A stretch of DNA of 35,522 nt from a virus. The position numbers were made by a program, and so were the translations under genes. Under the pieces are notes generated by a model. The model was given only the letters and a program-made list of their open reading frames with translations. It was not told where the DNA came from and searched no databases. Location of the stretch: positions 1 to 35,522 of IMG/VR virus record IMGVR_UViG_3300027968_000013; one strand, 5' to 3'. Below are positions 14,833 to 22,978 of the stretch, one piece after another (within the stretch, counting starts at the first letter, position 1; every line of letters starts with the position of its first letter).

Positions 14833-15542
14833 GCCACCTTCCCGAGCACCCAGGCCACGTCAGGACTGAACTGCCTGCGCAGCCGCGCCACCTCATACGG
14901 CATCGTGTCCGTCATCCACTGCCGGAACGCGGCAAGGTCAGACTGCCCCCACGTCTCCTCGGCCTCCTTGTACAGGGCGTCGTACTCGGTGTCCTTGCAC
15001 ACCGAGTAGTGCAGGTGCTCGATCACGGCCTGCGGGCAGTACCGGATCAGCCCCGCCCGCCTCCCCAGCTCAGCCACCGAATTGTCCGTGTAGTAATGGG
15101 AGCATGACGGGTTGGCGAACCAGCCGAGCGCCCTCACCACATCCGACGAGCACATCCAGATCTCCGGCACGTCAGCGCGGCGCCTGTCATCCGGGTACAC
15201 CCAGCCGGAACCGCCCATGTCGTGCAGGGCGGCCAGCATGATCCCGTCCCAGCCGGGTGTCCTGAACACGTGGTCGTTGCCGACCCACATGAGCACGTCG
15301 TAGCCGCCGGCGGCGACCGCCGCGACGCTGTTCAGCTTCCCCGAGAACGGCAGCCGCGGGCCGATCACCGCGTGGGTCGCCGGCTCCCAGCCCATCCCCT
15401 CATACGTGTCCTGGTCGTCGCCGTCGGAGATGAACACCATCTCCGTCCCGGCCAGGGTCACCGTGTCCTGGTAGGACTGCAGCAGCCGCTCGCACTGCGC
15501 CCTGCGCCCCCGGGTGGGGACCATCACCAGCAGCCCGGTCAC
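14829..15542 (-). CDS. GT-A-like glycosyltransferase
   Basis: 237 residues from a GTG at 15542, inside the TGA of the methyltransferase gene (GTGA overlap). The N-terminus VTGLLVMVPTRGRRAQCERL is the first strand of a GT2-like fold. SDGDDQDTYE (about 39-48) and WVGNDHVF (about 86-93) supply acidic nucleotide-sugar/metal sites in place of the DxD motif. GWDGIMLAAL and a late His (IEHLHY) follow, as in phage-encoded GT-A enzymes. It likely transfers a sugar to a phage component. Coupled translation with the methyltransferase suggests a joint modification pathway. A longer N-terminal extension to 15602 is a frame overlap and was not used. Confidence 0.78.
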   Translation of the reverse strand: MTGLLVMVPTRGRRAQCERLLQSYQDTVTLAGTEMVFISDGDDQDTYEGMGWEPATHAVIGPRLPFSGKLNSVAAVAAGGYDVLMWVGNDHVFRTPGWDGIMLAALHDMGGSGWVYPDDRRRADVPEIWMCSSDVVRALGWFANPSCSHYYTDNSVAELGRRAGLIRYCPQAVIEHLHYSVCKDTEYDALYKEAEETWGQSDLAAFRQWMTDTMPYEVARLRRQFSPDVAWVLGKVA

Positions 15543-16090
15543 GGCTGCGGCACCCGGCCGACGTTCACGGCGTCCCACCCGGTGCGCGCCGGCCACGACC
15601 ATCCCGCCGGCTTCCGCGCCCTCGCGAACACCCCGGGCGCTTCCGGGTCCGGGGTGACGGAGACCTCCGCCAGCCCGGCGCCGTCCAGGATCGCGGTCAT
15701 GGCCGCGGCGGAGAACCTGTGCCAGTCCCCCGGGTAGCCGTGGTAGGGGAACCCCTCGGAGCGGGTGGTGAGCAGCAGCAGCCCCCCCGGCTCCAGCGCG
15801 GTGATGAGCCCTGCCAGGGCTGCCTTCCAGTCCCGGGCATGCTCCAGCATCTCAGTCGCCACGACCACGCCGAACGTGCCGAGGGACGGCAGGTCCGCCG
15901 CGTCGCACGCCACGTCCGCCCCCGGCCCCGGCCGCATGTCCGACGCCAGGTAGCCGGCGGGGCCGAGGGACTCGATGAACGGGCGGACGGTGCCGTTCTC
16001 GTCCCTCGCCCCCGCCTCGGCTATCATCCGGCCCTCCACGTCCCCCCGGCCCAGCACGGCACGCACCCACGCCTGCACCGAGGGATGCAA
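15539..16090 (-). CDS. Class I SAM-dependent methyltransferase
   Basis: 183 residues from a TTG at 16090, one base after the stop of the previous gene. MIAEAGARDENGTVRPFIES corresponds to motif I of a phage family that usually reads EIGSRDVNGSVRP. GYLASDMRPGPGADVACDAADLP supplies the acidic ribose-binding residue, VVVATEMLEHARDW is motif IV, and LEPGGLLLLTTRSEGFPYHG is the post-motif strand. Family knowledge: many of these modify sugars or small molecules in glycan pathways. Coupling to the glycosyltransferase supports glycan methylation over DNA methylation, but the target is inferred. Confidence 0.85.
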   Translation of the reverse strand: MHPSVQAWVRAVLGRGDVEGRMIAEAGARDENGTVRPFIESLGPAGYLASDMRPGPGADVACDAADLPSLGTFGVVVATEMLEHARDWKAALAGLITALEPGGLLLLTTRSEGFPYHGYPGDWHRFSAAAMTAILDGAGLAEVSVTPDPEAPGVFARARKPAGWSWPARTGWDAVNVGRVPQP

Positions 16091-16091
16091 C

Positions 16092-16613
16092 TCACGCCAC
16101 CCCGGCGGTCACCCGAAGCTGCCCCGGCAGCGGCACCGCCGTGTACACCAGCGACGACCCGGCATGGTCGCTCACCAGCGGGCTGGCGAACGTGATCTGG
16201 GACGACGCCGTGGTCGACGCGACGACCTGCGCCTCCCACCCGGTGCCTGCCGGGTTCCCGATGATGACCGTCGTCCCCGCCGCCAGCGCCGACGGCACCG
16301 CCGCAGCGAGGGTGACCGCCGTGGAACCCGCGGTGACCGCCGCCGGCGACGCGGTTGCCGCCTGGGCGCCGGGCACCACCCCGGACACCGCGTACAGGGT
16401 CTGCGTGACGTTCTGCATCTGCACCGGGCGGCTGCCGGCCGGGACGGCGAAGCCCCCCGGCTGGCTGACCCCGGCCGGGCCCACGTACACCGGGTACTGG
16501 CCGTCGTTGTGCAGCCGCAGCGTCCCGGCCTGCCCCGGGACGGGGGTGAAGATCCACGTGGGGGTCACGGCAGGGTTCACGTGCTGGTCCGTGCCCGGGG
16601 GGAAGCTGGGCAT
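16092..16613 (-). CDS. Head decoration-like protein with two beta modules
   Basis: 173 residues from an ATG at 16613 with AGGAGAGGAG upstream. Residues about 20-80 (TLRLHNDGQYPVYVGPAGVS, GFAVPAGSRPVQMQNVTQTLYAV) resemble the whole of the next upstream gene (DLIVTNGGPAPLYVGSA, LLIPAGQQVTLQGPVETVYGI), implying duplication. Residues about 92-158 (AAVTAGSTAVTLAAAVPSAL, AAGTTVIIG, ITFASPLVSDHAGSSLVYTA) carry a beta module shared with the tail tube and the connector. It lies two genes after the capsid gene. A capsid-surface role is inferred. Confidence 0.65.
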   Translation of the reverse strand: MPSFPPGTDQHVNPAVTPTWIFTPVPGQAGTLRLHNDGQYPVYVGPAGVSQPGGFAVPAGSRPVQMQNVTQTLYAVSGVVPGAQAATASPAAVTAGSTAVTLAAAVPSALAAGTTVIIGNPAGTGWEAQVVASTTASSQITFASPLVSDHAGSSLVYTAVPLPGQLRVTAGVA

Positions 16614-16638
16614 CCGGGTCTCCTCTCCTGGGACGGGG

Positions 16639-16920
16639 TCAGATGACGGAAACGACGGAGCCGAGGCCCACGTAGGCGGTGGCTGCCCCCGCCGGGGTGA
16701 TCCCGTAGACGGTTTCCACGGGGCCCTGGAGGGTCACCTGCTGCCCGGCGGGGATGAGCAGCCCCTGCGCGGCGGTGACGGCGGTGGCCGAGCCCACGTA
16801 CAGGGGGGCGGGGCCGCCGTTGGTGACGATGAGGTCCCGCTGGTAGGTGCTGGGGGCGCTGTAGAGCTGGGTGCTGGCGGTGCCGACGGAGACGGGGGTG
16901 TAGGGGGCGGCGATGGCCAC
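16639..16920 (-). CDS. Small head decoration-like protein
   Basis: 93 residues from a GTG at 16920 with AAAGGAATT upstream. The frame is open to 17175, but that extension runs through the hairpins downstream of the capsid gene and was rejected. The sequence is beta-rich: YTPVSVGTASTQLYSAPS, RDLIVTNGGPAPLYVGSA, LLIPAGQQVTLQGPVETVYG, ATAYVGLGSVVSVI. It is the first gene after the major capsid protein and is homologous to the N-terminal half of the following gene. This fits a small decoration or head-fibre-base protein; the role is inferred. Confidence 0.65.
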   Translation of the reverse strand: MAIAAPYTPVSVGTASTQLYSAPSTYQRDLIVTNGGPAPLYVGSATAVTAAQGLLIPAGQQVTLQGPVETVYGITPAGAATAYVGLGSVVSVI

Positions 16921-16954
16921 ACAATTCCTTTCGGAGGGCGAGTGAGCGGTGAGA

Positions 16955-17026
16955 AACCGCGCGGCTGGCGCGCGGTTCCGCCGTACGCCGCCAGGAACTT
17001 CTCCTGGCGTCCCTGGCGGCGTACGG
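16955..17026 (-). terminator. Two strong hairpins after the capsid gene
   Basis: Hairpin 1 is AACCGCGC...GCGCGGTT (16955-16977). Hairpin 2 has perfect 15-bp arms, CCGTACGCCGCCAGG at 16981-16995 and its complement at 17012-17026. Both lie in the 190-base gap between the major capsid gene and the first decoration gene. No T-rich tract follows on the minus strand, so they may be an attenuator, an RNA-stabilising 3' end for the abundant capsid mRNA, or a processing site, and not a full terminator. Confidence 0.55.
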
Positions 17027-17110
17027 TATTCCCAGGTCGTGGCGTCCGTTTCTCCTCCGGCCGGGCCCGGTGGAGTTAGGGCACCGCGGCCTCCTTCTTT
17101 CTTGCTTGCC

Positions 17111-19015
17111 CTAGCTGAAGGGGGTCGTGTCGGAAACTTGCAGTCCCTGCAAGATTCCGCTGTAGAACGGCGCATGCGCCACGAGGGCGCCGAGCAGGAA
17201 GATGGAGTAGCGGAACGTCGCGTCGATGACAGGCCACGCGACGGACACGTAGTCCTGGACGCAGGTCATCTCCCACGCGTTGTCCACATGGCTCCACGTC
17301 TGCGGGAGCTGGTAGGACATCAGCAGCGCCGTCCCCTGCGACAGCCAGGGGTGCACGGTCAGCTTCAGCGTGGACCTGGTGACCGGGTTGACGAACTCGG
17401 CCACCGCCGCCCCGGCGCGCACGCCGGAGATCTGGTCCTGGGAGATGTTCAGCAGGTAGTTGAGGCCCGCCCCCTGGGTGAGGATGTCGTTGGCGAGCCG
17501 CATCAGGTCACCGCCGTCGGCGACGATCTCCGACGGGTCAGCCCGGAACTTCCCCGGGGTGACGTTGTTGAGGCCGTTGTTCTCCCACAGCCCGTCGAGG
17601 GCGGTGAAGATGGCGTTGGTGGACAGGTGGGTGCCGACGGCCTGGTTGACGTACCCGCCCTGCCACACGCCCGCGCCGGACTCGAACCCGACGTTCGAGT
17701 AAGGGCCGGCGCCTGAACCGGACAGCCCGGACAGGACCGGGATCAGCCCTTCCATGCTGTTGGAGTTGCCGGTGCCCGTGTCCGCGGCCGGGGGAACCTG
17801 GTTGGCGGAAGTGGCCAGCGGGCCCTGCAAGGTGAACCGGATCCCGCCGACCGAGTTGGCGGTCTGCGCCCCGGCATAGGACACCCCGCCCTGGGTGGTC
17901 GTGCCCGCCATCAGGTACCAGGTCGCACCGGAGTTGGTGGCCACGTAAATGTTGTACTGCTGGGCACCCGGCACCGGGGTGATGGTCACGTCGGCGACCT
18001 GGCCTGCCGACCAGGGGATGTTCCCGCTGGACGGGGACGCCGGAGTCTCGCCGAAGTACGTCAGCGCCGTCACCTTCACCGAGATGTTGGCGGTGACGCC
18101 CGACAGGGCCGTCTCGTTGGAACCCGCGGTCCGCGTCGTCACCGACGGCGCGGCGGGAACCTGGAGGTTCTGGCTGGTGCCGGCCAGCAGCTGGTACTCC
18201 TCGCCCATCATCATCTCCTGCAGCAGCACCAGGTTGGCGAGCGCGGAGATGTCCTCGAAACCCTGGCCCTCGAACTGGGCCAGCCAGCTCAGCGCCTCGC
18301 TGAGCCCGAAGAAGCGGTAAGGGACGTTGAGCTTGTACTGGGTCTGCTTGCCGGACGGGGGGATGTTCAGCGGCCACGACGAGCCGGAGATTCCCGTCTG
18401 CCCGGATTCGACCAGTTCGGGGATGGCGATGTTGACGATGCCCTGGCCGCCGGTCTGGGAGCCGGACACGCCGAGCAGGCCGTACACCTGCCGGGATGCG
18501 CCCTGGCCTGCGGGGCGGGGGATCTTGTTCCGGAACAGGGTGTAGACGGGGTAGACCAGGCGGGAAGGGGCGAGGAGGTCGAACGGGACGAGCCCGTACG
18601 GGGCGCCCGCCCCTCCCAGGCTGGTCGCGGTGAAGTTCTTCCGGACCATCGCATCCCGCTGGGCCATGAACTTCATCGCCCCGGCACGCGGATGGCTCCA
18701 GAACTCGTCCCGGATCCCCGACACCACCGAGTCGGTCTCCCACGCGCCCGCCACCGTGGCGGCGCGGGTCTTCATGATCGTGTCATGGGAGCGGGTCATG
18801 ATCTCGGAGCCGTGCGACACGTCGGTCAGCGGCACGCCGCCGTTGATGACATGGCCGACGCCCTTGACAAGGTTCTTCGCCTTCGCGGTGAAGAACTCGC
18901 CGTACTCGGTGTGCCTGCGGGCTTCCATGCCCGCGAGGGCGTTCGCGGCTCCTGCCGCGGCACCGCCCATCCGAGGGGGGGTGATCCCCTCGTCCTGGTC
19001 AAGCGTTACTGCCAC
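17111..19015 (-). CDS. Major capsid protein with fibronectin-III-like insertion
   Basis: 634 residues from a GTG at 19015 with AGGAGG four bases upstream. The N-terminal part has VPLTDVSHGSEIMTRSHDTI and RDEFWSHPRAGAMKFMAQRD. The core has YKLNVPYRFFGLSEALSWLA, ISALANLVLLQEMMMGEEYQ, and a C-terminal helix/sheet region (WENNGLNNVTPGKFRADPSE, DYVSVAWPVIDATFRY), as in actinophage HK97-fold capsids. Residues about 284-400 form an insert (VTTRTAG, ISVKVTALTYFGETPASP, YNIYVATNSGATWYLMAG) with a fibronectin-III-like strand pattern. It likely projects from the capsid surface. Directly upstream is the protease/scaffold gene, the standard order. It is larger than typical capsids because of the insert. 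Confidence 0.88.
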   Translation of the reverse strand: MAVTLDQDEGITPPRMGGAAAGAANALAGMEARRHTEYGEFFTAKAKNLVKGVGHVINGGVPLTDVSHGSEIMTRSHDTIMKTRAATVAGAWETDSVVSGIRDEFWSHPRAGAMKFMAQRDAMVRKNFTATSLGGAGAPYGLVPFDLLAPSRLVYPVYTLFRNKIPRPAGQGASRQVYGLLGVSGSQTGGQGIVNIAIPELVESGQTGISGSSWPLNIPPSGKQTQYKLNVPYRFFGLSEALSWLAQFEGQGFEDISALANLVLLQEMMMGEEYQLLAGTSQNLQVPAAPSVTTRTAGSNETALSGVTANISVKVTALTYFGETPASPSSGNIPWSAGQVADVTITPVPGAQQYNIYVATNSGATWYLMAGTTTQGGVSYAGAQTANSVGGIRFTLQGPLATSANQVPPAADTGTGNSNSMEGLIPVLSGLSGSGAGPYSNVGFESGAGVWQGGYVNQAVGTHLSTNAIFTALDGLWENNGLNNVTPGKFRADPSEIVADGGDLMRLANDILTQGAGLNYLLNISQDQISGVRAGAAVAEFVNPVTRSTLKLTVHPWLSQGTALLMSYQLPQTWSHVDNAWEMTCVQDYVSVAWPVIDATFRYSIFLLGALVAHAPFYSGILQGLQVSDTTPFS

Positions 19016-19042
19016 AAGCCTCCTAGAGGGGCTGTCAGGTCT

Positions 19043-22000
19043 TCACTGGCTGATCCCCCGCATCTTGCAGAGAGTGGCGTAGGCCGCTTCCCGCTCGGCG
19101 GGGTCGGATGCGGAGTTGTAGCGGTCGGTGAGATGCCGGATCATCATCTGCTGGGTGCGCTCCGCGACCTCAGCCTGAGACAGGACACCCGCCGGGCGTC
19201 GCTGCTTGTGAACCGGGTTGAACGCCAGGCCGGAGAACGCGGCCGTGGACGGGTCCGGCTGGTCAGCGATGGCGTCGATGACGCGCTGCTGCTCAGCGAG
19301 CTTCTTGTCGTAGGATTCCCGCTGCTCGGCGAGGAGCGCCTTCGTGGCGGCGAGCTCGGCGGCGACCGGGGCCAGGGCCTCGGTGACGGCGGCCTTGATG
19401 ACCTCCGGCCCGGCCGCCGCGGGGGCAGCGGGGGCCACGGTCCGGACGGATGCGCTCCGGGCGGGCTCCCCGTACTGGTTCACGAACGGGATGCCCGCGG
19501 CCTTCTGCGCGGCCGCCGGGCCGGCCAGCGGGGTGAGGCCCAGCTGCGCCCGTGCCTCGCCGATGCTGATCTCGCCCTTGCTCACCTTCACGGCCAGCTT
19601 CCGCTGCAGGGCCCTGCGGGACTTCTGCGCGGCGTCACGGCCGAGCCGGGACCGGGCCTCGTCCACCGTCATCCGCCCGGACAGCACCTTGCGGCCCAGC
19701 TTCTTCCGCAGCTTCCGCCGCGCCTTGAGCAGGTCCGCGTCAGCGAACTGGCCGTCCCGCTCAGGCTCCGCCTTGAACACGGCAGCAGCAGCCGCCGGGT
19801 CCGGGGCGGCGCTCTTGGAGACGCCCGCAGCGGCCGGGACCGGGCGGGCCTGCGGCTGCGGGACCGGGCGGTCCAGGTCGATGGGGCAGACCAGGGGGAA
19901 CTGGCGGCCCAGGCTCTCGTGCATGGCGGCGAGCGCCTGCCGGGCCCGCTCCTTCTCCGTCACCTCGTAGCGCAGCTGCACCGGCCGGCCCGTCTCCGCC
20001 GGGTACTCCCACGACGCTTTCATGAACGACGGCGACGGCGACTGATGCCCCGCGGACAGCGGCGGCCGGGCGAAACCGTGCGCGTCCGGCGCCCCGGACG
20101 CCGCCGGCGGCGGCGCGGCAGGCCCGGCATGCCCCGGGGAGGACGCCTCATGCCCTTCGGTGATCAGCGGCCGGTTGAACTTCCCCGGGCTGATGCTGCC
20201 CGGCACCGGGGCGGTCCCCGGGCCGGGGTTCGCGTCCCGGAACGCCTTCCACGCGCCGAGCCGGAAGTCGTTCAGCACCGCCGGGTCCGCTTCCCGCAGG
20301 ATCCGCGCCGCCTGCCACGCCTGCTGCATGGCCTTCGCCCGGTCCGGGGACTGCCCGGCCGCCGCTTCCACCGCCTTGCGGTGGAAGGCGGCCTCGTCGA
20401 TGACCGTGCGGAAGTCCGCGAACGGATGGCACTTCGCGACATCCTCCGGGTGGAACGCCGGGCAGGTCAGGTCGTGGAGCCGGCCGAGTTCCGGGTCGAT
20501 GGCCGCCTGCCGGAACCGCAGCAGGGCCGCCACCTCCGGGGAGGATTTGAGGGTGGGCACCTCGAGGCGGCCCGGCTTCTCGCTGTCACCGTCCTGCAGG
20601 CCGGAGTCCTTCTCGAACGCCTCCACCTCCGCGCCGTCCGGTTCCCGGTGGGCGGGGACAGGGTCCATGTGCTCCCCTTCGGCGCCGGAAGCAGACGCCG
20701 GGGTGGGGCCGGCTTTCATCGCCGCGGTCGCCGTGGATTCCTGGAGGTCGCTGACGGGGGCCGGCTGCATGGGGGAAGCCGTCACCCCGGCTGCGGCGGC
20801 GGGGTCGGTGCGGCATTTCTCCGCGTGGCCGCCGTCCGGGGTGCTGTCCATGCCGTCCTGCGGGTCGCCGCCGCGCAGCCACGGGGGCAGCTTCTTGCCG
20901 TCCCTGGCCTTCTTGCGGGCCTTCTTGCCGTCCCTGGCCTTCTTGCGGGAAGCTCCGGCTCCGGCCGGGGCGGCTTCCTCCAGCGCGCCTGCGGCCTTGC
21001 CCTGCCCCGCGTTCTCCCCGCCGCCGCTGTCTTCCGGCTTCTTGGTCACGTCAGGAGTTGCGACACTCTCACCTTCCGCCGATGCGCTCTTGTCCTTCTT
21101 GCCCTTGCCGTCCTTCAGCGGGTTCGGCACCCCCAGTTCCTTCGCCCGCCGCGCGATCAGCCGCCGCGCCGCGGCCACGTCCCCGTGACCGGACCGGGCG
21201 AGGACCGCCGCGTTGTGCAGGTCCCCGGTGTTCTCGATCGGATAGGAGCCGTCGCTGAGGGCCTTGCCTTCTTTCGCCAGCCGGCGCCTGGCAGCCGTGT
21301 CGATGTCCCGCTTGGTGACCAGCGCCTCGGCGTCCGCGATGGCCTTGAGCGCCGCCTCGCCGTCGTCGTGCCGGGTTTCCGCTGCTGCCTGCCGTGCCAG
21401 GTCGTCGTAGTGTTTCTGGACGAACTTGTGCTGCAGGAGCCGGGCCATGTCGTTCGGGGTGAACGTGACCGACAGGTCCTCCCCGGACTTCTGCACCCTG
21501 GGCATGCTGAACGTGCCGCCGCCGCAGGCGACCGGGCCGGCCGGCCCGGGAAGATCCGCCGCCTTCTTCGTTACGCCGCCGTCCTTGGTGATTTCCGGCT
21601 CGTTCAGCGCCTTCGCGATGGCGTCGTCCGCGCCGAACACCTTCCCCACGTACTCCGGGGTACCGTCGGCGCTCTTGGCGACAAGCTGGATGCCGCACCG
21701 GGCGTTGGCCGGCCTGTCGACCAGGGAGATCTCGACGACCTGGCCGTCCGTGATCCGGCCGCCCTTGGCGACAGCGTCCCTGACGATCGTCGGCCGCGCG
21801 ATCCCCACCGAGTAGGCGCGCAGCGCCCCCTTGGAGACCAGCTTCTTGGCGACGGGCTCGACGATGAGGGACTTGACCCAGGTGGCCCCCTCGGCGTCGG
21901 TGCTGACTTCCAGCCCGACGCCGGCAGGGTCGCGCTGCGGGTTGTGCTGCACCCGGACGTTGCCGCCCGATTGCAGCCAGTCCCGGATGCTCTTGGAGCT

Positions 22001-22978
22001 GAACTGCGGGTCCACGATCTGCTGGTCATGGTCCACGGAGCCGTCGGTTGCGCGGCCGTAGACCATGAGGTCGCCGTCCGGCGTGCTTTCGACCTTCTCG
22101 ATGCCGAACGAGTAGAAGACATCGGCCTTCGTCAGCTCGCCGGAATCAGTGAGGGTAGCGGCCACACGGCTCCTTACTGTGTCAACGGCATGCCAAGCTG
22201 CCGGACGGCCAAAGTTGGCGGTATGGGTGGGGGGGTGCAGGAAGAGATAGCTGCCGGCGGATAACGCGGCCCCGCTGCCCTGATCCCTCCCGCTGCCTGG
22301 CGGCAGCGGGAACTCGGCCAGCAGCCGCGACCTCGCCGCGTACCTCGGGGGCCGCTCCCACAGGGGAAGCACGTAACCCCAGCTTGACAGGACCGAGTCG
22401 TAGCGGAGGCGGACCATCACCCCGGCGGCCTCGCAGGCGTTCAGGGCATCGGCGACATCGGCGAGGAGGGCGGCGGCCTTGCGCTGCATCTCCGGCTGGG
22501 GGGCGCGGGCCGCTGCCGGGAGCGCTGAGATGACAGCTTTGACGGCGCGCTTGCCGGAGGGCTTGCGCTTGCGGCGGCGTGCGGTCATGCTCACCTGCCC
22601 GGGGGAATCACCTGCGGGTAACTGCTTCGCCGCTTTCAGCTTCTCCCACTCCCTGACCGCGGCGGCAGCGGCGGCCCGGACCTCCGGGTGGACGCGGCCC
22701 TTCCCGGAAGCCCAGCGTTTCACGGCCCCTACTGCCAGCCGCACCGCTTCCTGCTCCGAGTGCCCGTTGCGTTCCAGGGCCTTCGCGATGTTCTCGATGT
22801 AATCGGGCAGGTGCTCAACCGGATGCTTGCGATGCCACAGCGGAGCCGGCCCCAGGGCGGTGTGAGTGGAGGCAAGTTCCGGGGTCTTCGCGGATTTCTG
22901 CATCACACTCGCCAATCCCCGTCCTTCAGGGCCGGGATCCCCGCCCCGGACGGCGGGGCCTGCGCCGCGCCACGTCAC
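19043..22978 (-). CDS. Prohead maturation protease fused to scaffold-like regions
   Basis: 1311 residues from a GTG at 22978 that overlaps the portal stop (GTGA). An ATG at 22903 is an alternative. Residues about 50-120 form a helical N-terminal domain (AVGAVKRWASGKGRVHPEVR). Residues about 285-430 match the HK97-type S78 prohead protease: VRVQHN (His about 345), LRAYSVG (Ser about 390), VVEISLVDRPAN (Glu about 416). Residues about 555-620 match the DUF6582-type segment (DIDTAARRRLAKEGKALSDG, LIARRAKELG). The remainder is Pro/Ala/Lys-rich, with a duplicated helical motif near 1080-1150 (VDEARSRLG / IGEARAQLG) and a C-terminal helix, consistent with scaffold. It cleaves scaffold and capsid N-termini during maturation. 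The size is far above the usual 200-600 residues. Confidence 0.85.
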   Translation of the reverse strand: MTWRGAGPAVRGGDPGPEGRGLASVMQKSAKTPELASTHTALGPAPLWHRKHPVEHLPDYIENIAKALERNGHSEQEAVRLAVGAVKRWASGKGRVHPEVRAAAAAAVREWEKLKAAKQLPAGDSPGQVSMTARRRKRKPSGKRAVKAVISALPAAARAPQPEMQRKAAALLADVADALNACEAAGVMVRLRYDSVLSSWGYVLPLWERPPRYAARSRLLAEFPLPPGSGRDQGSGAALSAGSYLFLHPPTHTANFGRPAAWHAVDTVRSRVAATLTDSGELTKADVFYSFGIEKVESTPDGDLMVYGRATDGSVDHDQQIVDPQFSSKSIRDWLQSGGNVRVQHNPQRDPAGVGLEVSTDAEGATWVKSLIVEPVAKKLVSKGALRAYSVGIARPTIVRDAVAKGGRITDGQVVEISLVDRPANARCGIQLVAKSADGTPEYVGKVFGADDAIAKALNEPEITKDGGVTKKAADLPGPAGPVACGGGTFSMPRVQKSGEDLSVTFTPNDMARLLQHKFVQKHYDDLARQAAAETRHDDGEAALKAIADAEALVTKRDIDTAARRRLAKEGKALSDGSYPIENTGDLHNAAVLARSGHGDVAAARRLIARRAKELGVPNPLKDGKGKKDKSASAEGESVATPDVTKKPEDSGGGENAGQGKAAGALEEAAPAGAGASRKKARDGKKARKKARDGKKLPPWLRGGDPQDGMDSTPDGGHAEKCRTDPAAAAGVTASPMQPAPVSDLQESTATAAMKAGPTPASASGAEGEHMDPVPAHREPDGAEVEAFEKDSGLQDGDSEKPGRLEVPTLKSSPEVAALLRFRQAAIDPELGRLHDLTCPAFHPEDVAKCHPFADFRTVIDEAAFHRKAVEAAAGQSPDRAKAMQQAWQAARILREADPAVLNDFRLGAWKAFRDANPGPGTAPVPGSISPGKFNRPLITEGHEASSPGHAGPAAPPPAASGAPDAHGFARPPLSAGHQSPSPSFMKASWEYPAETGRPVQLRYEVTEKERARQALAAMHESLGRQFPLVCPIDLDRPVPQPQARPVPAAAGVSKSAAPDPAAAAAVFKAEPERDGQFADADLLKARRKLRKKLGRKVLSGRMTVDEARSRLGRDAAQKSRRALQRKLAVKVSKGEISIGEARAQLGLTPLAGPAAAQKAAGIPFVNQYGEPARSASVRTVAPAAPAAAGPEVIKAAVTEALAPVAAELAATKALLAEQRESYDKKLAEQQRVIDAIADQPDPSTAAFSGLAFNPVHKQRRPAGVLSQAEVAERTQQMMIRHLTDRYNSASDPAEREAAYATLCKMRGISQ
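20891..20950. repeat. 30-bp in-frame tandem duplication
   Basis: CTTCTTGCCGTCCCTGGCCT plus ten more bases at 20891-20920 is repeated at 20921-20950. On the minus strand it encodes two copies of a Lys/Arg-rich unit (KKARDG type) in the disordered middle of the protease/scaffold protein. The 30-base period keeps the frame. Confidence 0.8.
22917..22936 (+). repeat. Degenerate TTCA-loop hairpin, IS605-end-like
   Basis: CCCCGTCC-TTCA-GGGCCGGG, preceded by AAT, closely matches stem 2 of element B (AATCCCGGTCCTTCAGGGCC) with one mismatched pair, but lacks the GGAGGATGTCA tail. It lies within the first 25 codons of the protease gene if GTG 22978 is used, or between portal and protease if ATG 22903 is used. 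It may be a relic of the same element family or a chance GC-rich hairpin. Confidence 0.4.

Noticed and set aside
16921-17175. N-terminal extension of the first decoration-like gene
   Set aside because: Would run through the hairpins and the capsid 3' end; GTG 16920 has a better start context.
18692-22264. 1190-codon plus-strand frame opposite capsid and protease genes
   Set aside because: Arg/Gly/Leu-rich shadow frame with no domain and no ribosome site, antisense to genes with clear motifs.
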